NCBI RefSeq assembly: GCF_024213375.1
Contig: NZ_JANAVJ010000006.1
Location: forward strand, 123,345-187,344
Length of the DNA stretch: 64,000 bases
Direction of reading: 5' to 3'
Source: Paenibacillus sp. MZ04-78.2
GTDB lineage: Bacteria > Bacillota > Bacilli > Paenibacillales > NBRC-103111
Shown: positions 7,211 through 15,147 of the stretch, piece after piece
Numbering within the stretch: the first letter of the stretch is position 1
Layout of the letters: the number at the start of each line of letters is the position of its first letter
Made by a program: the position numbers and the translations under genes
Notes under the pieces: model-generated
Told to the model about the DNA's origin: nothing
Seen by the model: the letters and a program-made list of their open reading frames with translations, nothing else
Database searches by the model: none

Positions 7211-9091
7211 ATGAAGAGTTGGAAAAAATGGATGTCCCCCGCGCTGGCTGCGCTCATGCTCGTATCGGCGGCAGCCCCGGCAGCGGCGGAAACGTCGGCA
7301 GCGGACGCCGGCGGCAAGAAGGGCACGACGAAAATTACGCTTTTCCACACGAACGACACACATTCCCGCGTCGACGAGAGCAAGGAAGGAATCGGCTTCG
7401 CCAAAATGGCCGCGCTCCTCAAGGAGTATGCGAAAACGAATCCGAATTCGCTCGTGCTGGATGCCGGCGATACGTTCCACGGGCAAACGGTTGCGAATCT
7501 CGTTCGCGGCGAAAGCATCGTCAGCATTATGAATGCCGTAGGATACAATGCGATGGCCGCGGGCAACCACGATTTCAACTACGGCTACGAGCGGCTTGTC
7601 GAACTGGCGGGCAAAGCCAAATTTCCGGTGCTGAGCGCCAACACAAAAAAAGCGGACGGCACCCGCCTTTTGAAGCCTTACGAGATTAAGGAAGTGGACG
7701 GCATCAAGCTGGGCATTTTCGGTTTGACCACGCCTGAAACCGCTTATAAAACGCATCCGAATAACGTCGCGGGCCTCAAGTTCACGGACCCTGCCGTCGA
7801 AGCGAAGGCGATTGTAGGCGAGCTGAAAGGCAAAGTCGACGCCATTATTGCGCTGACGCATCTCGGAGTCGACAAGTCTAGCATCGACACGAGCATCAAG
7901 GTGGCCGAGCAGGTGCCGGACATCGACGTCATCATCGACGGACACAGCCATACGAAGCTGGATACGGGCATGAAGGTCGGCAACGTGCTGATCGCCCAGA
8001 CCGGCGAGTACCTTAAGCAATTCGGACGCGTCGACCTGACGTTCGAGAACGGGAAGCTGAAGGACAAGGTGTCCGGCCTGATCACGAAAAAAGCCGCCGA
8101 TGAAGACAAGACACCGGGCGACGCGGCTGTTCTGGAAATCATTCGTTCCGTGAAAAAAGAGCAGGAGAAAGTACTTCAGCAAAAAGTCGGCTCCACCTCC
8201 GTTAAGCTGGTCGGGGACCGCGAAGTTGTACGCAAGGGCGAGTCGAACCTCGGCAACCTGATTGCCGACGCGATGATCGACGAGACAGGGGCCGACGTTG
8301 CCATCATTAACGGCGGGGGAATCCGCGATTCGATCGGCGTAGGCCCGATTACGAAGGGGCACGTCATTACCGTACTGCCGTTCGGCAACTACATTCAGAC
8401 GAAAAAAGTGAAGGGCTCCGACATCGTAGCCGCTCTTGAGCACGGCGTATCCGCTTATCCGGACTCGCTGGGTGCATTCCCGCAAGTCGGCGGTGTTACC
8501 TTCGAGCTCGACCCCGCGCAGCCGAAAGGCAAACGGGTATCCGGGGTCAAAGTGAAAGGCCAACTGATCGACCCGAACAAAACGTATCTGCTTGCGACGA
8601 ACGACTTTATAGCCGCAGGCGGGGACGATTACAAGATGTTCAAGGACTATCCGCTCGCAGGCGACTATTCTTCCCTGGAGGAATCGCTGATCAAGTACTT
8701 CCAGAAGAAGGGCGAAGTAAACCCGCAGGTCGAAAACCGCGTTGCGGTCAAACAAGCATCCGGCACGGTGACGACACCGGCGCCAACAGTACCGGCTACT
8801 CCGGCACCTCCGGCTACTCCGGCCGGACAGACGTCCAAACCAACGCCAGTGCCAGCACCGGCCGTTCCTGCGCCGACCGCGCCTGCACCAGCACCGGAAG
8901 CAGCAAAGCCTGCTCCGGCGGCTCCAGTGGCAACGGACGGCGGGGTGTACATCGTGAAGTCTGGCGATACGTTGTGGAAAATCGGCAAGAAACATAACAC
9001 GACTTGGCAGAAGCTGCAAGAGCTGAATAAGTTCAAGGACCCGAATCTGATTTTCCCCGGGCAGAAGGTTAAGCTTCCTGCTGCCGGATAA
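7211..9091 (+). CDS. 5'-nucleotidase/UDP-sugar hydrolase family protein with LysM
   Basis: 626 residues, ATG preceded by GGGAGGAGAAG. Signal peptide about 1-27. The metallophosphatase domain has FHTNDTHSR (about 44), AGNHDFNYG (about 119) and DGHSHTKLD (about 242). The 5'-nucleotidase C-terminal domain has SNLGNLIADAM, NGGGIRDSI and TNDFIAAGGDDY. A Pro/Ala/Thr-rich linker (about 517-577) leads to one LysM repeat (about 578-624, YIVKSGDTLWKI to PGQKVKLP) that should hold the enzyme on peptidoglycan. Members split phosphate from extracellular nucleotides. It may scavenge phosphate and nucleosides outside the membrane. A strong terminator follows. Confidence 0.93.
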   Translation: MKSWKKWMSPALAALMLVSAAAPAAAETSAADAGGKKGTTKITLFHTNDTHSRVDESKEGIGFAKMAALLKEYAKTNPNSLVLDAGDTFHGQTVANLVRGESIVSIMNAVGYNAMAAGNHDFNYGYERLVELAGKAKFPVLSANTKKADGTRLLKPYEIKEVDGIKLGIFGLTTPETAYKTHPNNVAGLKFTDPAVEAKAIVGELKGKVDAIIALTHLGVDKSSIDTSIKVAEQVPDIDVIIDGHSHTKLDTGMKVGNVLIAQTGEYLKQFGRVDLTFENGKLKDKVSGLITKKAADEDKTPGDAAVLEIIRSVKKEQEKVLQQKVGSTSVKLVGDREVVRKGESNLGNLIADAMIDETGADVAIINGGGIRDSIGVGPITKGHVITVLPFGNYIQTKKVKGSDIVAALEHGVSAYPDSLGAFPQVGGVTFELDPAQPKGKRVSGVKVKGQLIDPNKTYLLATNDFIAAGGDDYKMFKDYPLAGDYSSLEESLIKYFQKKGEVNPQVENRVAVKQASGTVTTPAPTVPATPAPPATPAGQTSKPTPVPAPAVPAPTAPAPAPEAAKPAPAAPVATDGGVYIVKSGDTLWKIGKKHNTTWQKLQELNKFKDPNLIFPGQKVKLPAAG

Positions 9092-9136
9092 GCGGCAGAC
9101 AGCACGACAACCCAGCGTCCGTGCAAGCCGTACAAA

Positions 9137-9175
9137 CAAAGCCCGACCGGGTCAATCCGGTCGGGCTTTGTTTTG
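9137..9175 (+). terminator. Strong terminator after 5'-nucleotidase
   Basis: CAAAGCCCGACCGG and CCGGTCGGGCTTTG form a perfect 14-base stem with the loop GTCAAT, followed by TTTT. The group II intron fragment starts immediately after it. Confidence 0.93.
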
Positions 9176-9352
9176 CGCCACGCATGGCGATTACCTAGTC
9201 GGTGAAAGTCCGCTACAGGCTTGGCAGTAGGAACTGTTAGCCAAGGGCAAGGGTGTCCATCGCGAGGTGGAATCTGAAGGAAGCCGGAGGCAAACCCTCG
9301 GTCTGAGAACAGAAATCACATAGAAGGCATGATGGGACGGACGAGCTTGCAC
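9175..9352 (+). mobile_element. Group II intron, 5' (domain I) fragment
   Basis: Directly after the terminator T tract, the sequence has the familiar 5' region of a bacterial group II intron: a short hairpin GCGCCACGCATGGCG, then GGTGAAAGTCCGCTACAGG, GGAACTGTTAGCC, AAGGGTGTCCATCG and GGTGGAATCTGAAGGAAGCC. It continues to GGCATGATGGGACGG and GAGCTTGCACAAC, where it stops and an IS605-type end begins. No reverse transcriptase or domain V/VI is present, so it is a dead remnant. The assignment is by recalled consensus. Confidence 0.75.
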
Positions 9353-9355
9353 AAC

Positions 9356-9385
9356 ACACGGCTTTAGCCGTGTCGGAGGCTCAAA
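9356..9385 (+). mobile_element. Solo right end of an IS200/IS605-type element
   Basis: CACGGCTTTAGCCGTG is a perfect hairpin with a TTTA loop. Together with the following GGAGGCTCAA it is identical, apart from one base between them (C here, T there), to the right end of the TnpB element at 33121-33148. No tnpA or tnpB is attached here, so this is a solo end or scar. It interrupts a histidine-kinase gene fragment read on the minus strand. Confidence 0.7.
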
Positions 9386-9549
9386 ATCACTGTGGTTCCA
9401 TGATGAGGCTTACTACGAACCTCAATCGTTCCTTTGTGAACCTCTACAATCCATTTACATAAAGACAGTCCCAGTCCTGTTCCACCTTGACTTCTTGTTC
9501 GGGAATCACCTACACGATAAAATCGTTGAAAAATATAGGGTAAATAGTA
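9365..9549 (-). pseudogene. Sensor histidine kinase, C-terminal fragment
   Basis: The minus strand reads YIFQRFYRVGDSRTRSQGG, then TGLGLSLCKWIVEVHKGTI. These are the F and G2 boxes of a kinase ATPase domain. It ends a few residues later inside the IS605-type right end. The segment length is not a multiple of three, and the final EVRSKPHHGTT-like stretch appears shifted by one base near 9420, so it is frameshifted as well as truncated. A stop lies directly upstream at about 9550. Only about 60 residues remain. Confidence 0.6.
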
Positions 9550-9607
9550 TCAGTTTGATTGCTCACCGCATTGTCGCCTTCCCAACGCAACCCTGCAAGC
9601 GGAGCAC

Positions 9608-10600
9608 TTATTTCAGCTTCACAACAACCTTCCCGCGGACGCCGCTTTGCAGAATCCGCTGCAAAGCGGACGGCAGCTCGTTGAGCGTCGTTTCCGCATG
9701 GACCATCGCTTCAAGCTGCGGCGGCTTCAGATCCGATGCCATTCGTTCCCAGAGCCGCTGCCGGAGCGGAAGCGGGCAGTAGGCGGAATCGATGCCGAGC
9801 AGGTTCACACCGCGGAGAATGAACGGGAACACGGCCGCCGTAAACTCGGTGCCGCCGGTCAGTCCGCTAAGCGCCACGGAGCCGCCGCGGTGGATGGCGC
9901 TAAGAATATGAGGCAGCGCAGCCCCGCCCACCGGATCGACGGCGCCCGCCCACTGTTCCTTGGTCAAGGGCTTGACCGCGTCCGGGTACAGCTCTTCCCG
10001 GCGGAGGATCGAACTGGCTCCCAGCTCGCGCAGGTAGTCATGCTCCTGCGCTTTCCCCGTGCTGGCCGTGACCTCGTACCCCGATGCCGCCAGCATCGAG
10101 ACGGCGTGGCTTCCGACGCCGCCGGTCGCTCCGGTGACGAGCACGGGGCCGTTCTCGGGGCGCAAGCCGTTCTCTTCCATGCGGTGGACCGACAGCGCCG
10201 CCGTCAGTCCCGACGTGCCGAGAATCATCGCCTCGCGATGGGACAATCCTTTCGGCAGGGGGATCACCCAATCGGCGGGAACTCTCGCATATTCGCTAAA
10301 CCCGCCGGAATGCCCGACGCCAAGCTCATAGCTTGTCGCCAGCACCTCGTCGCCTTCGCGAAACCGCGGATCGGTCGAAGCGGCTACCGTCCCGGCGAGA
10401 TCGATCCCCGGCACGATCGGATAACTGCGGACCACCCGGCCCTTCGGACTAGCCGCCAAGCCGTCTTTGTAATTGACGCCGGAGTAGGCGACCCGAATGA
10501 GCACCTCGCCTTCCGACAAATCGTCCAAGCTGAGCGATTGTACGCCTACCGAAAACGGATTCTCCGTTTTGTCCACAACGAGTGCACGAAATCGTTCCAT
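9608..10600 (-). CDS. YhdH/YhfP-family NADPH-dependent oxidoreductase
   Basis: 330 residues, ATG with AAGGGG at good spacing. This is a zinc-free medium-chain dehydrogenase/reductase of the YhdH (acryloyl-CoA reductase AcuI) family. GVNYKDGLA (about 43) and PGIDLAGTV (about 70) are typical of the N-terminal GroES-like fold, and the nucleotide-binding loop is VTGATGGVGSHAV (about 150). Family members reduce activated double bonds such as acryloyl-CoA with NADPH in the cytosol. It begins 27 bases after the cidR-like gene on the same strand, so the two may form an operon. The actual substrate cannot be inferred. Confidence 0.9.
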   Translation of the reverse strand: MERFRALVVDKTENPFSVGVQSLSLDDLSEGEVLIRVAYSGVNYKDGLAASPKGRVVRSYPIVPGIDLAGTVAASTDPRFREGDEVLATSYELGVGHSGGFSEYARVPADWVIPLPKGLSHREAMILGTSGLTAALSVHRMEENGLRPENGPVLVTGATGGVGSHAVSMLAASGYEVTASTGKAQEHDYLRELGASSILRREELYPDAVKPLTKEQWAGAVDPVGGAALPHILSAIHRGGSVALSGLTGGTEFTAAVFPFILRGVNLLGIDSAYCPLPLRQRLWERMASDLKPPQLEAMVHAETTLNELPSALQRILQSGVRGKVVVKLK

Positions 10601-10627
10601 ATTTACGTACCCCTTCCGAAAATGGAT

Positions 10628-11530
10628 TTAAAGCGACGGTCTGCCTTGGTTCGTCAAATGCGCCTTCGAGAAGCGGACCCACTCCCGTGCGGCAAACGAC
10701 AGATAGCGGTCCTTCCGCCAAATCATGCCCAGATGCCATGGAATGGCCGGATCGGTCAGCGTGACCGTGGCGACGCGGTTCGGGTCGAGCATGCCGCAGA
10801 TGCTTTCGGGCAGCAGGGCGACGCCCATCCCCGCGGCGACCATTTCATAGATAAAATCCCACTGCGAGCTTTCGTACCAGATTCGGGGCCGGAATCCGAC
10901 GCCGTCGCAAGCCTCGATAATCCGCTCGTGCAGCGCAAAGTCTTCCCGGAACAAAATGAAAGCCTCGTCCCGCAGCTCGGCCAGCCGGACTTCCTTCCTG
11001 CCCGCCAACGGATGGGAAGGAGGGAGCACGGCCCGCAAGCGTTCGTTTACGAACGAGTACGATTCGAAGACTTCCTCGTCCACCGGCAAAAGCACCACGC
11101 CGACGTCCAGTGTGCCGTCCTCCACCTTTTCCGCCAGCTTGACTGAGCCGTCCTCCTCCAACTGGATGGTCAGCCCCGGATACGTGTCGCGAAACCGGCT
11201 CAAAATGCCGGGGAAAAACCTCGCGCCCACCATCGGCGGCAGTCCGATCCGGATATGCCCTTTTTTGAAATTCGTCAAATCGCCGAGCTGCAGCTCCAAA
11301 TGCTTGAACGAACGGACGATATCCTGCGCCTGATCGGCAATAAGCTGGCCGGCGTCGGTCAGCTCAAGCGTTTTGCCGGAGCGGACAAAGAGCGGGACGC
11401 CCAGCTCCTCTTCCAGATTTTTGATTGCTTTGCTGATGGTGGGCTGAGAAATGTGCAGCGCCTCGGCCGCTTTGGTAAAGCCGCTGCGGCGGATGATCTC
11501 CAGCACATACTCCAACTGCCGGATATCGAT
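10628..11530 (-). CDS. cidR: LysR-family regulator, CidR-like
   Basis: About 300 residues: N-terminal winged HTH (TKAAEALHISQPTISKAIKN near 17-36) and LysR substrate-binding domain. It is divergent from cidA-cidB, the standard place for CidR, which activates these genes during acetate or overflow metabolism. The start is odd. AAGGAGGTG (11538-11546) sits the right distance from the codon ATC at 11528-11530, and ATC GAT ATC CGG CAG TTG reads (M)DIRQL, the usual LysR beginning. The first standard start, TTG at 11515, lies too far from that site and omits these residues. I extend to 11530; the conventional call would be 11515. Confidence 0.85.
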   Translation of the reverse strand: MDIRQLEYVLEIIRRSGFTKAAEALHISQPTISKAIKNLEEELGVPLFVRSGKTLELTDAGQLIADQAQDIVRSFKHLELQLGDLTNFKKGHIRIGLPPMVGARFFPGILSRFRDTYPGLTIQLEEDGSVKLAEKVEDGTLDVGVVLLPVDEEVFESYSFVNERLRAVLPPSHPLAGRKEVRLAELRDEAFILFREDFALHERIIEACDGVGFRPRIWYESSQWDFIYEMVAAGMGVALLPESICGMLDPNRVATVTLTDPAIPWHLGMIWRKDRYLSFAAREWVRFSKAHLTNQGRPSL

Positions 11531-11554
11531 GCGCGGACACCTCCTTTACATAGA

Positions 11555-11596
11555 CAATAGGAATGAAAGAAATTCGATATATTCATTTTACCTATG
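11555..11596. promoter_or_regulatory. Candidate CidR operator (imperfect palindrome)
   Basis: ATAGGAATGAA and TTCATTTTACCTAT form an imperfect inverted repeat centred between the divergent cidR and cidA starts, separated by an AT-rich segment. LysR regulators usually bind such sites in the intergenic region. No binding data are available here. Confidence 0.35.
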
Positions 11597-11639
11597 AAAA
11601 AAAGGGGTGTAAACTTTGGATGGAAAGGAGCTGTGCATT

Positions 11640-12011
11640 ATGGCGGCTTTTGTGAAAACTTTGGGGCAGGTGCTCTTTTTTGTCCTCGTTTCGCGGCTGT
11701 TGAGTGGGCTGGCGGCTCTGCTTCATTTGCCGGTTCCGGGGAGCATTCTTGGAATCGTTCTGGTCTTTGTGCTGCTTCAACTGAAAATTATCCGGATCGA
11801 ATGGATCGATCTGGGAGCCAAGTGGCTTTTGGCGGAAATGCTGCTGTTCTTCATCCCTGCGGCGGTCGGGATGGTTCAATATCAGGCGCTGCTGCGGGAT
11901 TACGGCTTGCCGATTATGCTCGTGCTGGTGTGCAGCCTTGTCGTCGTCATGCTCTCGGCAGGGCTTATGGCGCAAGCGATTGTGAAGCGGAAGGAGCGGA
12001 CCCCATCATGA
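11640..12011 (+). CDS. cidA: CidA/LrgA holin-like membrane protein
   Basis: 123 residues from the ATG at 11640 with GGAAAGGAG nine bases upstream. The in-frame TTG at 11616 overlaps that site. Four hydrophobic segments (about 8-26, 30-48, 60-80, 86-110) and the motif HLPVPGSILGIVLVF are characteristic of CidA/LrgA. These small membrane proteins act with CidB/LrgB in murein hydrolase export, cell death and pyruvate/overflow metabolism. Its stop overlaps the cidB start (ATGA), so the two are translationally coupled. Confidence 0.93.
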   Translation: MAAFVKTLGQVLFFVLVSRLLSGLAALLHLPVPGSILGIVLVFVLLQLKIIRIEWIDLGAKWLLAEMLLFFIPAAVGMVQYQALLRDYGLPIMLVLVCSLVVVMLSAGLMAQAIVKRKERTPS

Positions 12012-12688
12012 CCTGGCTGTCGCTTGGCTTGCTGCTCTTCACCATAGCCGTTTATTATGGCATAAAAAGCTTGTACCGCAGGAGAGCTAAAATCTACCTG
12101 TCGCCGCTGCTGCTGACACCGGCGGTTGTCATCGTCCTGCTGGTGCAAGGGGACATTCCTTACGAAACTTACAACGCCGGGGCGCATTGGCTTACGGATA
12201 TGATCGGACCCGCGACAATTGCCTTGGCCGTGCCGCTCTATAAAAATATGGCGCTGCTGCGCAAACATGCCGTGGAAATTATGGCCAGCGTGCTGGTCGG
12301 CTCCGCGGCGGGAATCGCGACTTCGGTGTGGATCGCCAAGGGGCTGCACCTCGACGTGAAGATCATCGACGGTCTGGTGCTGCGTTCCACGACAACGCCG
12401 ATTGCCATCGCCATCACGGATATGATCGGGGGCATCCCCGCGATGACGGCGCTGTTCGTGCTGGTCACGGGCTTGCTCGGCACGGTCGTCGGACCGATGC
12501 TTATCCGGCTGTTCCGCATCCGCAGCGGGGTAGCGCAGGGCGTGCTGCTCGGAACGAGCGCTCATACGGCCGGGACGACGACGGCGTTCGAGTTCGGCGC
12601 CGTCTCCGGTACGGTGTCGAGCATTTCCATGCTCGTGACCGCGCTTCTGGCGCTGGTCGTTATCCCTTGGCTGGTCCATCTCCTGTAA
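12008..12688 (+). CDS. cidB: CidB/LrgB family membrane protein
   Basis: 226 residues, ATG overlapping the cidA stop. Multiple membrane segments, with family landmarks WLTDMIGPATIALAVPLYKN (about 59-78), LRSTTTPIA (about 124) and GTSAHTAGTTTAFEFG (about 178-193). It is the larger partner of CidA and is thought to form the membrane component of the Cid/Lrg system. Strong context support comes from the divergent LysR regulator. A bidirectional terminator follows. Confidence 0.94.
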   Translation: MTWLSLGLLLFTIAVYYGIKSLYRRRAKIYLSPLLLTPAVVIVLLVQGDIPYETYNAGAHWLTDMIGPATIALAVPLYKNMALLRKHAVEIMASVLVGSAAGIATSVWIAKGLHLDVKIIDGLVLRSTTTPIAIAITDMIGGIPAMTALFVLVTGLLGTVVGPMLIRLFRIRSGVAQGVLLGTSAHTAGTTTAFEFGAVSGTVSSISMLVTALLALVVIPWLVHLL

Positions 12689-12728
12689 GGCTGCCGGAGT
12701 AATATGCCGAATTCAAGTTCTCCACAGG

Positions 12729-12782
12729 ACAAAATAAAACCTCCAGGATCACGTCTGACCGTGATTTTGGAGGTTTTATCGT
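12729..12782. terminator. Bidirectional terminator between cidB and yqkE-like gene
   Basis: AATAAAACCTCC, ATCACG, a short loop, CGTGAT and GGAGGTTTTAT form a long stem with A and T tracts on both sides. It serves convergent genes. Confidence 0.85.
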
Positions 12783-12791
12783 TCTTACCGC

Positions 12792-13052
12792 TTACTTATA
12801 CTTCTTCCAGTCCGTGCCGCTGTTGTTCAGCAAATACTCGAAGTCGTTGTCCAGCCGCTTCTGCTCGGCCTTGCGGGCCGCTTCCGCCTGCTTTCTGGCT
12901 TCCTCGCGTTGAATCTCAGCTTCGGCCTTCATTTGATCCGCCTGCGCTTTCAGCTTGTTGACGACGTCCGGATTCAACAAATCCTTCAGCGTAGCGGGTT
13001 TGTCTTGGGAAGCGGCGCTCGAAGGAGCCGCCGGCTTGTTTTTCTTCGCCAT
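12792..13052 (-). CDS. YqkE-like DUF3886 protein
   Basis: 86 residues from the ATG at 13052 (GGTGA five bases upstream). The longer frame to 13145 has no ribosome site. A lysine-rich start is followed by LKDLLNPDVVNKLKAQ. A highly charged coiled coil (about residues 40-70) comes next, and the end FEYLLNNSGTDWKKYK matches the closing motif of DUF3886 proteins such as Bacillus YqkE. Function is unknown in the family. It is cytosolic, with no signal or membrane segment. Confidence 0.8.
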   Translation of the reverse strand: MAKKNKPAAPSSAASQDKPATLKDLLNPDVVNKLKAQADQMKAEAEIQREEARKQAEAARKAEQKRLDNDFEYLLNNSGTDWKKYK

Positions 13053-13249
13053 GGCACTCACCTTTCGCGTTAATTTTCGAACAAATACAGCTTGCCGTTC
13101 TCCGGCGTGCCGAACCAAGCCGACTTTCATTTCCGCTCCAACCATCCTTGCCTGTAAAAGTCCGTCTCTTTATCATACCTCGGAATGGCCGGGAAGTTAA
13201 AGGGCCAGTTTCCCTATATCGATTTTATCTGCCTCTGCGGCCGTGTCGG

Positions 13250-13678
13250 TTACCGACTGGCGACCGGGGGCAGCGGCTCACCGCTGCGGATCAGGCGGAC
13301 CCCGTCCTTGCAGACGCCGTAACGCTCCCAAGGACAGGTCGCGCACAGCAGGCCGATGTCGTCCGGACGCATGGTCGCGGAGACGGCGGCGCAGATGTCC
13401 GCCCACGTCATCGCGGTCCCGGTATGCAGTCCAAGCTTGTCCAGCACGCGGGCGTCCCGGTCGTCTACGTTATGGTCGTCGCAATGCGGGGGCTGGTCCT
13501 TGGGATACGCGCTGCAGATGTCGTCGGGCCCTTCGACAAGCTCGATTCGGGTGTCCGGCTGCTTCCGGAGCGATTCGTATACGACCGTCATATTGTCGCA
13601 AAACGAATCGGAGTACCCCATTCCACGGTACCCGAGCAGGCAAAGTAAATGATGGCCGCGGAGCCGGATGCTATTCAT
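13250..13678 (-). CDS. DUF1284 family cysteine-rich protein
   Basis: 142 residues, ATG with GGAGAGAGG upstream. It begins IRLRGHHLLCLLGYRGMGYS, the DUF1284 signature, and has cysteines in DDICSAYP, HCDDHN, DICAAV and LLCATCPWERYGVC. The cysteine pattern suggests metal or iron-sulfur binding, as proposed for the family. It appears to be a single-gene unit. Function is unknown. Confidence 0.85.
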   Translation of the reverse strand: MNSIRLRGHHLLCLLGYRGMGYSDSFCDNMTVVYESLRKQPDTRIELVEGPDDICSAYPKDQPPHCDDHNVDDRDARVLDKLGLHTGTAMTWADICAAVSATMRPDDIGLLCATCPWERYGVCKDGVRLIRSGEPLPPVASR

Positions 13679-13856
13679 AGACCTCTCTCCATTTTCGCAT
13701 GGATATGCAGATTGTTAACTGATTATACCATAAATGCTCGCTTAGCTTCGCGCCCGCCGAATGATTGTTGAAGCCAACAGGTTTGAAAATAAAACGTTAG
13801 ATTTTGGATAGATAAGGCGTTAAGGATAATGAATCGAATTTTAGGGGGAATTAATT

Positions 13857-14318
13857 TTGAGAGCATTGGCTGCAAAAACGGTAATCATGGCTGTACTTGC
13901 GATTGCCCTTGCCATTCCCGGACAAGCTATGGCGGCTAAAACACCGCCACCGCCGGAAGTTGGCATTCTATTTACCCGGTTTGACCCCAATCATAAATAC
14001 CTCGAAAACGGTAACGCTTACATAAGTTATAGCGGGGAAGGGAAGGCAAGTACATGGGGGGAAACGATTGCGACTCGCAGAGTGAATACAGTCGGGTTAC
14101 AGTTGGTTTTACAGCGTTGGACGGGAAGCGAATGGATTGACGTGTACACAGGAGACAAAACGGAAATGAGCAATTCATCGCGGACGAATACGACCATCGA
14201 CAATTTGTCCGTTTCGAGCGGCTATTATTATCGGGTGAAATCGTTCCATTGGATTACTTACGGTAGTACAAATGAAGATGGTTCTCGTTATTCCTCCGTT
14301 TTGCTCATTCCGGATTAA
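13857..14318 (+). CDS. Small secreted protein, DUF6147-like
   Basis: 153 residues, TTG start with AGGGGG nine bases upstream. Signal peptide about 1-27, ending in an AMA-A type site. The mature part is beta-rich: KYLENGNAYISYSGEGK, then LVLQRWTGSEWIDVYTGD, then SSGYYYRVKSFHWI. The order resembles a family of short exported Gram-positive proteins (DUF6147 by memory) with one antibody-like fold. No catalytic motif is visible. It converges on the anti-sigma/sigma pair through a shared terminator. Function is unknown. Confidence 0.7.
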   Translation: MRALAAKTVIMAVLAIALAIPGQAMAAKTPPPPEVGILFTRFDPNHKYLENGNAYISYSGEGKASTWGETIATRRVNTVGLQLVLQRWTGSEWIDVYTGDKTEMSNSSRTNTTIDNLSVSSGYYYRVKSFHWITYGSTNEDGSRYSSVLLIPD

Positions 14319-14323
14319 AAAAA

Positions 14324-14364
14324 ATAAGCGAATAGGGGGGTTCTACCCCCTTGTTCGCTATTCA
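14324..14364. terminator. Bidirectional terminator
   Basis: AAGCGAATAGGGGG and CCCCCTTGTTCGCT pair with a TTCTA loop, with A/T runs on both sides. It serves the secreted protein gene and the convergent anti-sigma gene, whose stop lies inside it. Confidence 0.8.
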
Positions 14365-15147
14365 CTGCAATGATGCTCCAATCTTTAGAATGTCCTCTTT
14401 GGCGATGGGACCGGAGATATAGATTTTAATTCGGTCTTTCGTCAGCCATTCCAAGCTGGTTATGCCGCCATTACGATCCACGAATAAGACCGCCGGATGT
14501 TCTCCCACAAAAACGTCAAAAAATTCCCCCGAATCGCTATGAATGTCCGTTTTAATCGCCCCCGTTTTCCCTTCGATTTTTCGTTGACTGATCTTTAACA
14601 GCTCTCCATCTTCATTGAGGTATTCAAAGTAGGCATCATGATACGCTCCGTCCGCTTCCTTTGTGATGAACACGGCATCTAACCTGAATTTTTCAGGTAC
14701 GTAAGATGGAGTCAAGAGAGGGAAGGCCATTTTATTTTTTGCTTCTTCCAGGCTGGTTTTCTCGGGAGCGAAGCTGCTGCCGGGACGATTCGAAACAGGC
14801 CGTTTTTCTTCCGGAGGCGCCGTTGTTTTCGCGTTTGCCGCTTCCTGACTCGGCGGAGCCTCATAAAAAATTTCAATAATATTGCCCTGAACCTTTTTCA
14901 GCAGCGAGGCAATTTGCGCGTAGGATGTAGAGAGATCGTTATTCAGAAAAAAGCTAATGACAAAGGAACAGGCGATAATCGCCGCGGTGAGCTTCATGCG
15001 TCGGACCAACATTTTACGGCGGCCGATCTTTTTTAGCTTGTGCTGCACTTGCTGCCAGGATGCCGAGCCGTTGGGGATTTCTACGCCGGCATGGTTGCGT
15101 TTTAACATTTCCTTCAGATTGTGATCATCATGGTTTAAATTACGCAT
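14362..15147 (-). CDS. Membrane-anchored anti-sigma factor, DUF4367 domain
   Basis: 261 residues from the ATG at 15147, which overlaps the sigma gene's stop (ATGCGTAA). A TTG at 15156 is also possible. It has a basic cytosolic N-terminus of about 50 residues, one membrane segment (about 50-67), a Pro/Glu linker, and a C-terminal outside domain beginning FPLLTPSYVPEKFRLD that matches DUF4367. This layout downstream of an ECF sigma gene is that of an anti-sigma factor sequestering its sigma at the membrane. No zinc-binding HxxxCxxC motif is present, so it is not a ZAS-type protein. The signal sensed is unknown. Confidence 0.8.
   Translation of the reverse strand: MRNLNHDDHNLKEMLKRNHAGVEIPNGSASWQQVQHKLKKIGRRKMLVRRMKLTAAIIACSFVISFFLNNDLSTSYAQIASLLKKVQGNIIEIFYEAPPSQEAANAKTTAPPEEKRPVSNRPGSSFAPEKTSLEEAKNKMAFPLLTPSYVPEKFRLDAVFITKEADGAYHDAYFEYLNEDGELLKISQRKIEGKTGAIKTDIHSDSGEFFDVFVGEHPAVLFVDRNGGITSLEWLTKDRIKIYISGPIAKEDILKIGASLQ

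Noticed and set aside
7145..9139. 664-codon frame on the minus strand across the 5'-nucleotidase
   Set aside because: Mirror of a confidently assigned gene, with Cys/Arg-rich nonsense composition.
9647..11146. 499-codon plus-strand frame across yhdH-like and cidR-like genes
   Set aside because: It spans two opposite genes and their intergenic space; no start signal or domain.
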